Below, piece by piece: positions 9,602 to 20,060 of a DNA stretch of 64,000 nt. How positions within the stretch are numbered: the stretch's first letter is position 1; the number at the start of each line of letters is the position of its first letter. Position numbers and translations under genes: made by a program. Origin of the DNA: Lepiota brunneoincarnata (Eukaryota; Basidiomycota; Agaricomycetes; Agaricales; Agaricaceae); contig JAEBUN010000017.1 of the NCBI GenBank assembly GCA_023014365.1, positions 1-64,000 of the forward strand, written 5' to 3'. The notes under the pieces are model-generated. The model saw nothing but the letters and a program-made list of their open reading frames with translations, made no database searches and was not told where the DNA came from.

Positions 9602-10597
9602 ATGGACGGCCGTGGGAACTCTCAACCCCCACAGCCTCCCCGAACCCCCCGTACCAAGGCTCGCGAACCTGACATCTTTACAGGTTCCGACCCCACCAAA
9701 CTCAAACCTTTCCTCTTCCAATGTCGACTCTACTTCCGTACTAACCCGGCCCAGTTCGCTATCCCCGCCACCAAGGTCAACTTCGCGTTGACGTACCTTA
9801 CCGGCGTGGCCCAGCAACACTTCGAAATCGGCCTCGACGAGGCCGACAACCACGGAATAATGCACGATTGGATCGAGGACTGGGATCAGTTCACCCTGGA
9901 ACTGCAGACCAATTTCGGTCCCGCGGATCCGACCGGAGAAGCTGCTGAGCAGCTCGACTCCCTCCGAATGCGCTACGACGAGAAGATCGCCGTCTACAAC
10001 GTCGATTTCCTCCGTCTAGCTGGCCAACTCCGCTGGGGTGACGAAGTATTCTGTCACCGCTACTACAAAGGCCTCCCCGACCGCATCCAGGACATTCTGT
10101 CCAATTGGCCCGACGGCAAGCCCGACACCTTCATCGAAATGCGAGCAGCAGCGATGAAGATCGACGCTCGCTACTGGGAACGCCAACGCGAGAAGGCCCG
10201 CGCCAAATCCGTTTCGGACCCGACCGCCTCTAGGAAACCTGGAGGTAACCCATCCCCTTCCACCTCGACCAACCCGCAACCTGCCGCCAAGCCTGCCAAT
10301 AATAACAGAGGCAGCACGCCCAACACCAGCCTCAAGGGCAATCCGCCCAACCCGTCCGCCGGTCAGAAATCGGCCCCGCCAAAGTCCGACCTTACTAGTA
10401 AACTTGGTAAGGACGGTAAATTAACCCCCGAGGAACGTCAACGACGTTTCGACAATAACCTCTGCCTTGTCTGCGCAGATCCCAATCACAGGGCTGCCAA
10501 CTGCGACAAGAAGAAATTCCCTGACGCCAAGGCTAAAGGCCGACAGGCTCAGATTTCCGAGACAGACGTGCCGGCTCTCCCGAGCTCGGAAAAATAG
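9602..10597 (+). CDS. gag: Chromovirus-1 Gag (capsid and nucleocapsid)
   Basis: 331 codons. A retrotransposon Gag core spans roughly residues 20-190 (EPDIFTGSDPTKLKPFLFQC; FAIPATKVNFALTYLTG; LPDRIQDIL). A basic, Ser/Pro/Asn-rich linker follows, then one CX2CX4HX4C zinc knuckle (CLVCADPNHRAANC) near residues 283-296. It assembles the particle and binds RNA. The stop is preceded by GGAAAAATAG. Pol lies in the -1 frame, and its open frame starts at 10,525, upstream of the gag stop, so a frameshift could give Gag-Pol. The length is typical for fungal Ty3 Gags. Confidence 0.92.
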   Translation: MDGRGNSQPPQPPRTPRTKAREPDIFTGSDPTKLKPFLFQCRLYFRTNPAQFAIPATKVNFALTYLTGVAQQHFEIGLDEADNHGIMHDWIEDWDQFTLELQTNFGPADPTGEAAEQLDSLRMRYDEKIAVYNVDFLRLAGQLRWGDEVFCHRYYKGLPDRIQDILSNWPDGKPDTFIEMRAAAMKIDARYWERQREKARAKSVSDPTASRKPGGNPSPSTSTNPQPAAKPANNNRGSTPNTSLKGNPPNPSAGQKSAPPKSDLTSKLGKDGKLTPEERQRRFDNNLCLVCADPNHRAANCDKKKFPDAKAKGRQAQISETDVPALPSSEK

Positions 10598-13500
10598 TCG
10601 GCGGTCCTCAGGCCTCTGCACAGACTGAGGATCGCATTGAACTCTGCTGTGCTCCAGAGAGTTTCCGTCTCAATGCGTCCGCTCTTTCCGATCCAAACTC
10701 TCTTCATATTACATTAACTTCTCCTTTAGTTACTTTGTTACCCTCTGTTTCCGCTCCTGTACTCTCCGCTTCGGACCCGCTTTCTACAACGGACAATGTA
10801 GTTAGTTCTGACTTTTCTTCTTCTTTTTCTCCTTTCAAAGCTCTTGTTGATAGTGGTTCTACTCACTGTTTTGTGGACTCTTCTTTCGTTCGTTCTCATA
10901 GTATTCCAACCTCGTCCATCCCGGCTATTGAACTTCGGTTATTTGATGGGACCTCAAACGCCTACATTACGGAGCTTGCGCAACTGCCTGTATCCTTCCC
11001 CTCCGGTGAATCTATCATTTTGGACACTTATGTCACCCAGCTCGACTCTTCCTGTTCTGTGGTCTTAGGACACAACTGGCTCACCCGCTACAATCCGTTG
11101 ATTGACTGGGCTTTGGGCAGTATTACTTTCCGGCCATCCCTACTCGAGAATCCTGCTTCCGTCTCTACCTGCGTCGCACCCGCATCGGCCCCGCTTACGG
11201 CCACCCCTGACACTCCTGACCTAGGTTCACCACCCCTGTCCGGGACCTCGTCCCAACCTGTCCCCATTGCGAAACCGCATATCTCCTTGATAAACGCTCC
11301 TGCCTTTATCCGCGCTGCCAAGCTCCCTGGCTCCCAACAATTCCGAATTAACCTCTCCGCCGCCTCCGCGTCGGCCGCGTCTTCTTCTGTCTCCGATGAC
11401 CCGGCTGACCTCTCGTCCATCCCCGAGGAATACCACGAGTTTGCTGATGTTTTCAGTAAATCGCGTGCTGACACACTTGCTCCACACCGCCCTTACGACC
11501 TCCAGATTAACCTAGAGGACGGCGGTCAGCCTCCGGTCGGTACCATTTACTCCCTTTCACAATCAGAGCTTGGAGCTCTACGTGATTTCATTGACGAACA
11601 TTTATCTATTGGCTTCATTCGCCCCTCCACTTCTCCTCATGGAGCCCCGGTCCTCTTCGTCAAGAAAAAGGACGGCTCCCTCCGTTTATGTGTTGATTTT
11701 AGAGGTCTCAACCGTATTACCAAGAAGGATCGCTACCCCCTTCCGCTCATCTCCGACCTCTTAGACTCCCCTCGCAAAGCTCGCGTATATACCAAAATCG
11801 ACCTCCGTCACGCTTACCATCTGGTCCGCGTTGCTGACGGCGACGAATGGAAGACCGCCTTTTGGACCCGCTACGGCTCCTTCGAATGGATGGTCATGCC
11901 TTTCGGCCTCACCAACGCCCCCGCCACCTTCCAGCGGTTCATGAACGATATATTCAAGGACATGCTCGACGTCTGCGTTACTATCTACCTTGACGACATT
12001 CTGATATACTCCAACAATCACAGTATCCATCGTGACCAAGTCAAGGAGGTCCTTAAGCGGCTCCGACAACACGGCCTATACGCCCGCCCCGACAAATGCC
12101 AGTTCCACTCTGACACAGTGGAATATCTCGGCTACATTCTTTCCCCCGACGGTCTCCGAATGGACCAATCTAAGGTCAAGACCATCCAGGAGTGGCTGGA
12201 ACCCAAAAAAGTCAAGGACATCCAGTCCTTCTTAGGTTTCGCCAATTTTTACTGTCGCTTCATTCACGGTTACTCCGACATCGTCGTTCCGCTCACTCGC
12301 CTCACCCGCAAAGACGTGAAATGGAATTTCACCGACGAATGCCGCGAAGCCTTCAGTTCCTTGAAAGAAGCATTCATATCCGCCCCCGTCCTCACTCCTT
12401 GGGCCCCCGACGCTCAGATCATTGTCGAGACCGACGCCTCCGACTACGCCCTTGCGGCTATCCTCTCTATCATCACCGATGACGGTGAGGTTCACCCTGT
12501 TGCATTCCATTCCCGCACCTTTAACACGGCCGAACTTAATTATGACACCCACGACAAGGAACTCCTGGCGATATTCGAGGCTTTTCGTATCTGGCGGCAC
12601 TATCTTGAGGGTGCCCCTCTTACTATTGATGTAGTCACCGACCACAAAAACCTCGAATACTTCTGCACCACCAAAATCCTTACTCGCCGCCAAGCTCGTT
12701 GGTCCGAGTTCCTGTCCCAATTCCACCTCGTCATCCGGTTCCGACCCGGCCGCCTCGGCACCAAGCCTGACGCCCTAACTAGACGATGGGACGTCTACCC
12801 TAAAGGGGGGAATAGCGACTATGCATCAGTCAACCCGCACAATTTCCGACCCGTATTCACCCACGAGCAGCTCGCGGCCTCCGTCCGCGCCACCACTCTT
12901 TACGCCCCTTCCCTTCGCGCTGCTGTAGTCATGGATCTCGACCAACTACACCGCGATATCCTCGCCGCTCTACCAGCAGATCCGACCGCCTCCGCCCACC
13001 TTGCCAGCCCAGAAGGCCGTTGGTCAGTCAACGATAAAGGTTTCCTCCTCCTAGACGACAGAATCTACGTCCCTGACGCCGACAATCTCCGACTTCGGGT
13101 CCTCCAGTACAAGCATGACCATGTCCTAGCTGGCCACTTCGGTCAGAATAAAACGCTGGAACTCATCCGGCGCGAATACACCTGGCCTAGTGTCCGCACC
13201 TTCGTCAAAGATTTCTGTAAGTCTTGTGTCACCTGTATGAGGTCTAAACCCCAGCGCCACCGTCCCTACGGTCTCCTTAAACAACTCCCCATTCCTGAAC
13301 GCCCTTGGAACTCAATCTCCATGGACTTCATCGAGAAACTCCCCGCCTCCTCCGGCTACGATGCCATCCTAGTGGTAGTCGACAGACTCACCAAACAATC
13401 CCTATTCATCCCCACCTACGATACCGTCACTTCCTCCGACCTCGCCCGCCTATTCGTCCTCCACGTCTTCTCCAAGCACGGCGTACCCGAACATGTTACC

Positions 13501-14400
13501 TCCGACCGCGGCTCCGAATTCGTCTCTCACTTCTTCCGCTCATTGGGACAAGCCCTCGACATGAAACTACACTTCACTTCGGGCTATCACCCAGAAGGCG
13601 ACGGACAGACGGAACGCACCAACCAGACCCTGGAACAATACCTCCGGGTCTACTGTAACTACCAACAGGACAATTGGTCCGAATTACTACCACTAGCTGA
13701 GTTTGCTTACAACAACGCCCCTAGTGCCACCACCGGTATCTCCCCGTTCTTCGCTAATAAAGGATACCATCCGAACATCACAGTTCATCCTGAACGCGAT
13801 CTCGCCTCCGCTCGGGCCCGCCATTTTGCGGTTGATCTCGACGACCTACATACCACCTTGAAGTCGGAAATAGCGTTAGCCCAGCAACGATACCAGACCT
13901 CCGCCGACGCCCGCCGACTCCCGGCCCCGGACTTCAAGGTTGGGCAAAAGGTATTCGTTAAAGCCCAGTTCTTCCGCACCACCCGTCCCTCCAAAAAGCT
14001 CTCCGAAAAGTTCCTTGGACCCTATGAGATCATCGCCCAAGCAGGTACCCACTCCTTCACCCTCCGACTTCCCGACTCCATGCGTGGAGTACACCCAGTC
14101 TTCCATGTTTCCATGCTCGAACCAGCCACACCTAACACCATACCCGCCCGATCGGATCCGCCGCCCGCGCCGGTTTCCATTGACGGTGAACCAGAATACG
14201 AGATTGCCCGCATCGTCGACTCTAAGATCGATCGGCGCCGCGCGTGCAAGCTCCTCTATAAAGTCATCTGGTTAGGTTACGAAGACACTGAAGAAGAGTC
14301 CTCGTGGTTGCCAGCCACCGAGCTTGAACATGCTATAGATCTCGTAGAGGCTTTTCATTCCTCTTACCCTGCAAAGCCTGGTCCTCTTCACTCACTTTGA
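10525..14400 (+). CDS. pol: Chromovirus-1 Pol: PR, RT, RNase H, integrase, chromodomain
   Basis: The frame is open from 10,525 to the TGA at 14,398-14,400, with no internal stop. Protease: [12 protein letters not shown] (near 10,845). RT: the [11 protein letters not shown] block (near 11,905) and YLDDILIY (near 11,985). RNase H: VETDASDYALAA (near 12,425) and the THDKEL helix. Integrase: an HHCC zinc finger (near 13,115-13,240), then the catalytic Asp in SMDFIEKL (13,320), SDRGSEF (13,500) and Glu in GDGQTERTNQ (13,600). A C-terminal chromodomain (YEIARIVDSK...LYKVIWLGY) lies at 14,190-14,370 and probably targets chromatin marks. All catalytic residues are present, so this copy looks competent. 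There is no obvious ATG at the 5' end of the frame, which supports expression as a Gag-Pol fusion. Confidence 0.95.
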
Positions 14401-14470
14401 GTTACTGACCACACATCACACCAAGAAACAACCATGTATTAAACAAACCAAAAAAAACAACCCCGTACAA

Positions 14471-15523
14471 CTACCTATCGGTGTCGTCTCCAGAGAGCCC
14501 GGGCGACCCATTCACTTCTTCCATCAAATCCTGCACCTCCTCCTCCGAAGCGGGCCTGACACTCCCCTCCGAACCCTCCGTCTCCGAAAAATTTCCACTC
14601 GACCAATTTCCGTCCACCTGAGCCTCCCAACGCCGTAGTTGCTCGTAGCGGCCAGCAAGCGACCCCATCTTGTCGACCTTTTCCCCCAACCGAGCGATGG
14701 ACCGCTCAATTCGCACCTCCAGGATGTAGATTTTCTTGACGGTCTCCTGGTGCCTTTCTTCGATGAGCCGTTTCAACTCTACAAGGTCCATCAATTGGCA
14801 TCCATCATAATACAGGATTCCTTACTCACCTTCGAATTGCTGGCCCGACAAACCACCGGCCCCGCTCGGCTCCGTCTCCTCTTGACCCCCGCACCGTTTT
14901 TTCATTTTGCTGCACCGACAGCAACTCCTGGTGTTACTAAGAAACTATCAGTATGTAGTCCGGAAATCCTCCAAAATGACTTACCCGCCGGCCACCTCAC
15001 ATGGGACCCCGTCTCACTGGCACCTCCAGCAGGGATTCTCGCCCCCGAATACGTTCGCATGGCCCCGTCGCGGGGCCGCCCTCGCCTTTGCCTTCCCCTT
15101 ACCCTTATCCCCTGAATCCCCGGAGGCCTCCTCCTCCTCCTCCTCCTCATCTCTTGCCTCGTCCCTATCCGTGTATTCGGAATCCGACTCCTCCGTATCT
15201 ATCTGCATCGGTACTTCCGACGGACGGCTCGACGAGGCCCCCGTAGTCGTTGCGACGAGTCGGGCCCGAATCGCCCGACGCTCTGCCTCGGCAGCCTCAT
15301 CTTGTTGCCGCCTGATATCTTCCGCCATACGCTCTCTCGCCCGCTCCTCCGCTTGTCGCTGGCGCAGCGCTATCATCCGCTGCCGCTCCTCCTCCTCTCG
15401 TTGCTCCTCCTCCTCCAGCCTCTCGATTTCCAGCCGCTCTCGCTCCTCTCGCTCCGCCTTCTCCCTCAACAATTGCGCCTTGCGCTCCGCGGCGGTCGGT
15501 TGTCGGGAGGGTTGTCTGCTCAT
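14471..15523 (-). pseudogene. Antisense spliced gene, Zn2Cys6-like protein (copy 1)
   Basis: It lies opposite to the retrotransposon, between the end of pol and the polypurine tract. Exons: 15,523-14,985, 14,927-14,830, 14,778-14,471; together 945 nt, exactly 315 codons with the stop. Introns of 57 and 51 bp start GTAAGT and GTGAGT and end CAG and TAG. The protein has a long Glu/Arg-rich helix (residues ~20-95), an acidic Ser/Lys-rich stretch, then six cysteines spaced CX2CX6CX6CX2CX6C across the first intron (CWRC...CCRCSKMKKRC), and a C-terminal coiled-coil-like region (LKRLIEERHQETVKKI). That spacing is the fungal Zn2Cys6 DNA-binding cluster. One TGA at 15,014-15,016 replaces the Trp (TGG) present in copy 2. 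Stop-to-stop distance to pol is 70 bp, convergent. The function as a regulator is inferred. Confidence 0.85.
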
Positions 15524-15571
15524 GGGAGTAAGAGGTCAAGTTGTGTTTTTTGGAATCGAACCAGTTCACCG

Positions 15572-15579
15572 TTTTTATA
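15572..15579 (-). promoter_or_regulatory. TATA box of the antisense gene
   Basis: GGTATAAAAACGG on the minus strand, about 50 bp upstream of the antisense ATG at 15,523. The same TATAAAAA word stands at the matching distance in copy 2 (38,970). It lies outside the LTR, so the gene appears to have its own core promoter. Confidence 0.7.
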
Positions 15580-15640
15580 CCCTGCCGGAACTTTCCGATG
15601 GGCCCCGGCCTAGATCGCCTTGGGCCTCGAGGCTCGGCCC

Positions 15641-15654
15641 TAAAGGGGGGGCAC
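15641..15654 (+). other. Polypurine tract of chromovirus-1
   Basis: AAAGGGGGGG just before the 3' LTR (GCAC intervenes). It primes plus-strand DNA synthesis. The same tract is present at 38,895-38,915 in copy 2. Confidence 0.85.
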
Positions 15655-16314
15655 TGTCATATCCATGCCAACTCAGAGTCTAATCATTTAAACTTCGGCT
15701 TCTCGACTCCACGTGTGTTCCACACAACAACCCTCTGCCCTCCGACTCGGCCCCGACCTGCTCCGACCGCAACCCACTGCCCCGATCACACGACCACCTC
15801 CACACGTGCCGTGGTCACCTGACCCTCGGTGTCTCATACCCCCGTCTCCATTTCCCGTCCGTAGTCAAGATACGTTATTAGTCTCCATACCTGTACCCGT
15901 TTCCATTCCATTCGTAATCCGTTTGTAATCCGTTTGTAACTAGATCGGTCTCCGCTTCGCTCCGCACGTAGTCAGTACGAGTCATAGTTCGTAAGGCCAG
16001 TAGTATATATACCATAGGTACTTGGCTTGTACTCCTCAGTCTGATAATCGAATCGAGCAGTGGACCAGCTCCCTGTTCCATATCCTCTCCTCTCTTCTGC
16101 CTCGCTCCGCTTCGGCTCCGACTTCCTGAAATACGGACTAGGACAGTAGGAGGGCACAGCACATAAGCTGAGGCCGCAAGTCCAACCCCCGCCCGACGTA
16201 CTCCGCCTCGGTCCCGAAGTCTACGTACTGACTTCGCCCTGTCCCCCGGTTACCTTATACCAAGGATACCACCCCGACCCTCCGCTTCGGTCCCGACCCG
16301 CACCGGCTCTAACA
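15655..16314 (+). repeat. Chromovirus-1 3' LTR
   Basis: 660 bp, TGTCATATCC...CTCTAACA, followed by the target duplication CCTTG. Differences from the 5' LTR include the GTAATCCGTTT repeat region and isolated transitions, which indicates a fairly recent insertion. Confidence 0.97.
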
Positions 16315-16709
16315 CCTTGTCGACCTGGCGCATGCTCTCCCGGGGCTGCCTTTTTTTTTTTTTTTTTTTAAATCTCCAATTTATAATGTGGACTGCGTAG
16401 GGAGGCCACATGCAGCTACTAACTACGGTACAACCCGAGCTGTAAGCTACAGGGTATCTGTACATACAACACGTGACCGCGGATGCAGGCATGTGTTTTC
16501 CCATGCCCAGGACAAAGCTGCCCTGAATGAATGGAGGCGGGAAGACAGCTGCCACCCAGTGCGCAGCACAGGAGCCAAACCGGGGCGAGGTCCCCCCCCT
16601 AATGGGAGTTAGGGGTCAGTTCCCACGTAAATCCCTACATGCCATCCAAGGACGGCAGGGGAATAACCAACGCCCCAGCCTGGACCCAACCGGGCGCCAG
16701 ACAGAGCTA

Positions 16710-18869
16710 CTAGCCAATACCTCCTGGGGGGGGCCTGGCCCTCTCAGCGAATGCGAATGCAGTTGGGGATGCCTCGAGGAAAGCAATGAGGGCCTCAACC
16801 GTAGCCAGGACTCCCACCATGGAGTGCCTAGGGCAGCTCCGGAACATGTGCTCATGAGTTTCCTCCCGAAACCTGCAGCGACAGGAGTAATCCTCCTGTG
16901 GGAAAAAACGCCTCCAATAGCTCCCTATCAGCGTGTGATTAAGAATAGCACACATCATCTGGGCCATCACCAACACTGAGTAAGCGTGTGGGATCCAGGC
17001 CCCACCGTGGAGATATGTGGGCTGCAGGGGACAGTCATTGTCCCTAGCGAGCTGGAGGAAACCATGCCTGCGATGGTCAGGATCCTGGAACAAATCGATC
17101 CAGCGGTCCTGACATGGACACACCTCCTCCTTATGGAGGTAGTCAAGCGAGGCCCGGGGACGAGCCCCTACCCCAACAGGAGGCAGCAACCTAGCAAAGT
17201 CATGCACCTGAGTATGGAAAGGCCACTTTGTGTGCAAAGGGACCTCCCAGAAATGGACTGAGTGGGCCAGACTCCTGGCAAACCACTTGGCGAGAAGGCA
17301 ACAGACCGCCAAGGAATGACCCTGGATGGAATGTACTGAGGGATCCACCACCCACCTGGCCAAGGCCATCGAGTCTGTGAACAAAACGAGACCGGTGGCA
17401 CCCTCAACAGAGACTGCCTTGGACACTGCTAGCCGAATGGCAAAAAGCTTGGCCTCAGGAGCCGTAACCTTCCCCCCTGGAAGCTGGACCACATGAATGC
17501 AGCCCAGCCCCTGGAAAACTTGAGTGGCCAAAACCACCTGGTGGACCTGGCGGGGCGGCAGACTTGCGTCCATCGCTGCCACCAGAACCCCCAGATTGGC
17601 CTGCGCCCAGGCAAGGACCTGGTCGAGAGCCGCAACATGGACCGTGAGGGCATCCTCCACCCCCTGGTCATACGAGTGAAAGTGGACCCAGTCTGGGTAC
17701 ACATCCAAGAGACAACGCTCCGGCCAAGCTTCTGGCACAACAGCGTCAAAAGGCCCAGCGAGGGCAGATAGACGCTGGTTAGCATCGACAACAGGCCCCT
17801 TCACCTTGATCAACTCGCGGGGAGGGAGCCTGGCTATGGACTGGACGTGAGACCGGAGATCACTGCTGTAGCCCCAGCCAAGGAGGGCATGAATGGGGTG
17901 ACCCAGAGCAAGTGTGGCGTACTGCAACTCAGCATGATCACAGAGCTTCCAGAGATGAAGATGAATGGGGATCAGGCCCGCAATGGCCCCAACCCCCCCA
18001 TCGGGCGACATCCTAGAGGCACCAGTAATCCAGAGTGCAGCCCGGCACTGCATCCGGCAAAGGTGGTCCAAAGCGCCCTTACACCTGACGCCCTGGTAGT
18101 ACCACAAGTGAAAGCCGTACGTGGCTATAGGGACCACACACAACCAGTAGAGTAGGTGCTTCTGATCTGGCAGAAGCCCCCAGACAGAATTACCAAGCAT
18201 CCCCATGGCCTTGACTGTGGAAATAGCCTTAGTAGAGTAGAACCGAACATGCTCCTTAAACGTAAGGGCACAATCAAAGTAGAAGCCCAGATACCTCCAA
18301 TAGGTCCTGGGCCGAAGAGGGGTAGCACTGGTAAACGGGGGAAACCCCAAGTCCACCAGAGGATTCTCACCGGAACGATCCCATGAGAAATGGAAGAGTT
18401 CAGACTTATTGTGCTCCACGACAAGTGCAAACCAAGTAAAGGTGTCATGGACAACCTTGTACGATCTGCAGAGCAGGACGCAGTTGGCATCCAGGTCCCA
18501 TGCCTGCGCCACGATGGTACTATTGTCAACGTAAGATAGGAGTGAGAGGCCCAGCTGAGGGAGCCTCCGCTCAATAATGTACATGGTGGGAGCCAGGTAG
18601 AGGCCGGACAGAACAGGTGAGAGAGCAGACCCCTGGCCCACCCCTACCTCCGCCCGGAACGGTTCAGACAGGAAGGAGTTCCAGGCATAGCTGGTAAACC
18701 TCCCTGTGAGATAAGAAGCAAAGAACCAGCCCACGCAAGGGGAGAATCCCTGCTGAGCCAGAACCGCAAGAAGCATCCCATGATTAAGGGATGGGAAGAA
18801 CTGTGTGATGTCGAAGGCAAGAACACTCATCTTCAACCCGTGGGCCCATCCAGCACAGACAAGGTGCAT
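16710..18869 (-). pseudogene. LINE-A ORF2 fragment, 719 codons open: RT, RNase H, zinc tail
   Basis: This is the longest uninterrupted LINE frame in the window. RT has FDITQFFPSLNHG, the VGQGSALSPVLSG motif and YVDN at the active site, where other copies read YVDD. The second catalytic Asp is therefore lost by a G-to-A change and RT should be dead. RNase H (AAMDASLPP, FTDSMALAR) and the CRCRF...H...C knuckle follow, ending PPPGGIG at 16,710. It is truncated upstream by a deletion that removed the junction with the endonuclease. Confidence 0.9.
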
Positions 18870-20060
18870 AAGGTCCTAACCCTAACCCCATCGGCAATCT
18901 GACAGACCAAATGGGTAACCATCGGGCCCGCCAGAACAGACTTGAGGTGCGTCCATGTGACGTGGTCCGGACTGGGTAATGACAAAGAGGAGCATGCGTG
19001 CAAGGCCTCGTGCATCTCCAAGTCGGAGAAGACCGGCCACCCCCATGGAGGGAGCGGATTGATCTGATCAAGAACCCTGACATTGACCGGACGGTTGTTG
19101 GCAGCGTTGTAAGAACCGTGGAGCCCCTCCCAGAGCTCCTCAAGAGTGTTGCAGGGGCGATCCCGATAGTGGATCGCCTCACAGGGGGGTAACTTGCACG
19201 CCCTGACCCAATCCATCAGGTCCCAGGGGTGCTTGTTGGTAGAAGCAATCTCCTCGATGTGCCCATCGAAGAACTTGCACTTGGTGGCCTTCAAGGTCCG
19301 CTTAAATGTGCGAGCGTCCTCCCAGTCCCGAGACTGAGAATACACTGTGTAAGTGCATGAGCACTCATCGTCCCACCACAGCTTGGACCGCGAGATGACA
19401 CACACCTCCTTGGAGTGGGCAAGCCATGCCTCGGAGAAGACCGCAGAGATGGCCAAGGCCACCTCGTTGATCCTGATAGATGAGCCCAGGTCTGGAAAAT
19501 CCAGACCCATAAGCCCTGTCGAAACCTCAGCTAGGAACTTGGCCTCTTTGTCCGAGTCCCGCTTCAGTGAGCGCCTGGGCACAGCCTCCTCGAAGGCCTC
19601 CAGAGGGATAATAATCCGAAGGGGGCAATGGTCAGATTGACCCTGCAGATCAGGACACTGGGTGGGAAGTGGCAGATGGCCCACAGTTGCCCTCACAAAC
19701 ACAAGGTCAATCATGGTAGATGCAAGCCCCTCCTTGAAGGGGAAATGCGTGGGGCCAGGGTTCTCAGGAAGCAAGAGGTCCAAGCCCAACGAGTCCGCCG
19801 TTTCCAGCAGGGAGGCAGCAGCAGCAGGATTGTGGGGGGCCCATGGGTCCCACTGCGGCAAGCAGCAGTTAAAGTCCCCCGACATGAGGGTGCACTGTGG
19901 GAGAGAGTCGACAGCATCTGCCAGGTAGTGGATGCCTGACTGTCTGTTGTCTGAATAGACATTGAGAGAGTACATGGCCTCCCCATGCAGGAACATGGAG
20001 ACAGCCATGACGTCATGGTGATTGACAACATCACGTCAAAGTGAGGGCCAGAGCCACATC
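18833..20060 (-). pseudogene. LINE-A endonuclease
   Basis: The open frame 20,008-18,833 reads VAVSMFLHGEAMYSLNVYS, SGDFNCC (catalytic Asp/Asn), FPFKEGLASTMIDLVFVRA and QSDHCPL (the terminal SDH motif of EEP endonucleases). A Trp-rich DDECSC region and the linker toward RT follow. The frame ends in 13 residues that read through telomere-like filler and then out of frame. A TGA just upstream (near 20,035) is shared with the copies at 21,395 and 25,960 and separates the first ~95 residues (LLQE motif). This is either an old family-wide mutation or a feature I do not understand. Confidence 0.85.

Larger units (their letters stand above)
8484..16314 (+). mobile_element. Chromovirus-1: complete Ty3/Tf1-type retrotransposon
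   Basis: Two 660-bp LTRs (8,484-9,143 and 15,655-16,314) differ at only about 1% of positions. They enclose a self-priming PBS, gag, pol and a polypurine tract. A perfect 5-bp target duplication CCTTG lies at 8,479-8,483 and 16,315-16,319. Pol order is protease, RT, RNase H, integrase, chromodomain, which places it among chromoviruses. About 1.25 kb between pol and the 3' LTR carries an antisense spliced gene. It inserted in LINE-A ORF1, and removing it restores that frame. A decayed second copy lies at 38,237-43,797 and a solo LTR at 28,791. Confidence 0.97.
7180..16350 (+). mobile_element. LINE-A 5' portion, interrupted by chromovirus-1
   Basis: It begins at the family 5' end (TCATCCCTTCTTGG) shared with the copies at 32,342 and 37,942. 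It has a ~120-bp 5' UTR and then ORF1. ORF1 is split at 8,483/16,315 by chromovirus-1, and coding continues to 16,350, where a minus-strand LINE-A tail interrupts it. ORF2 of this copy is not contiguous in the window. Confidence 0.85.

Noticed and set aside
9503..9865. A minus-strand 120-codon frame over chromovirus-1 gag.
   Set aside because: It is a shadow of gag: no start context, no domain, and it ends in a run caused by the Asn/Asp repeats.
14907..15683. A 258-codon frame rich in Ser on the plus strand after chromovirus-1 pol.
   Set aside because: It is the complement of the Glu/Arg-rich exon 1 of the antisense gene; the Ser runs mirror GAG/GAA repeats, and it reads into the LTR.
18875..18889. 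A true telomere or subtelomere position for the window.
   Set aside because: There are only 2.5 repeat units, inside a LINE and at a deletion joint; no longer array is present.
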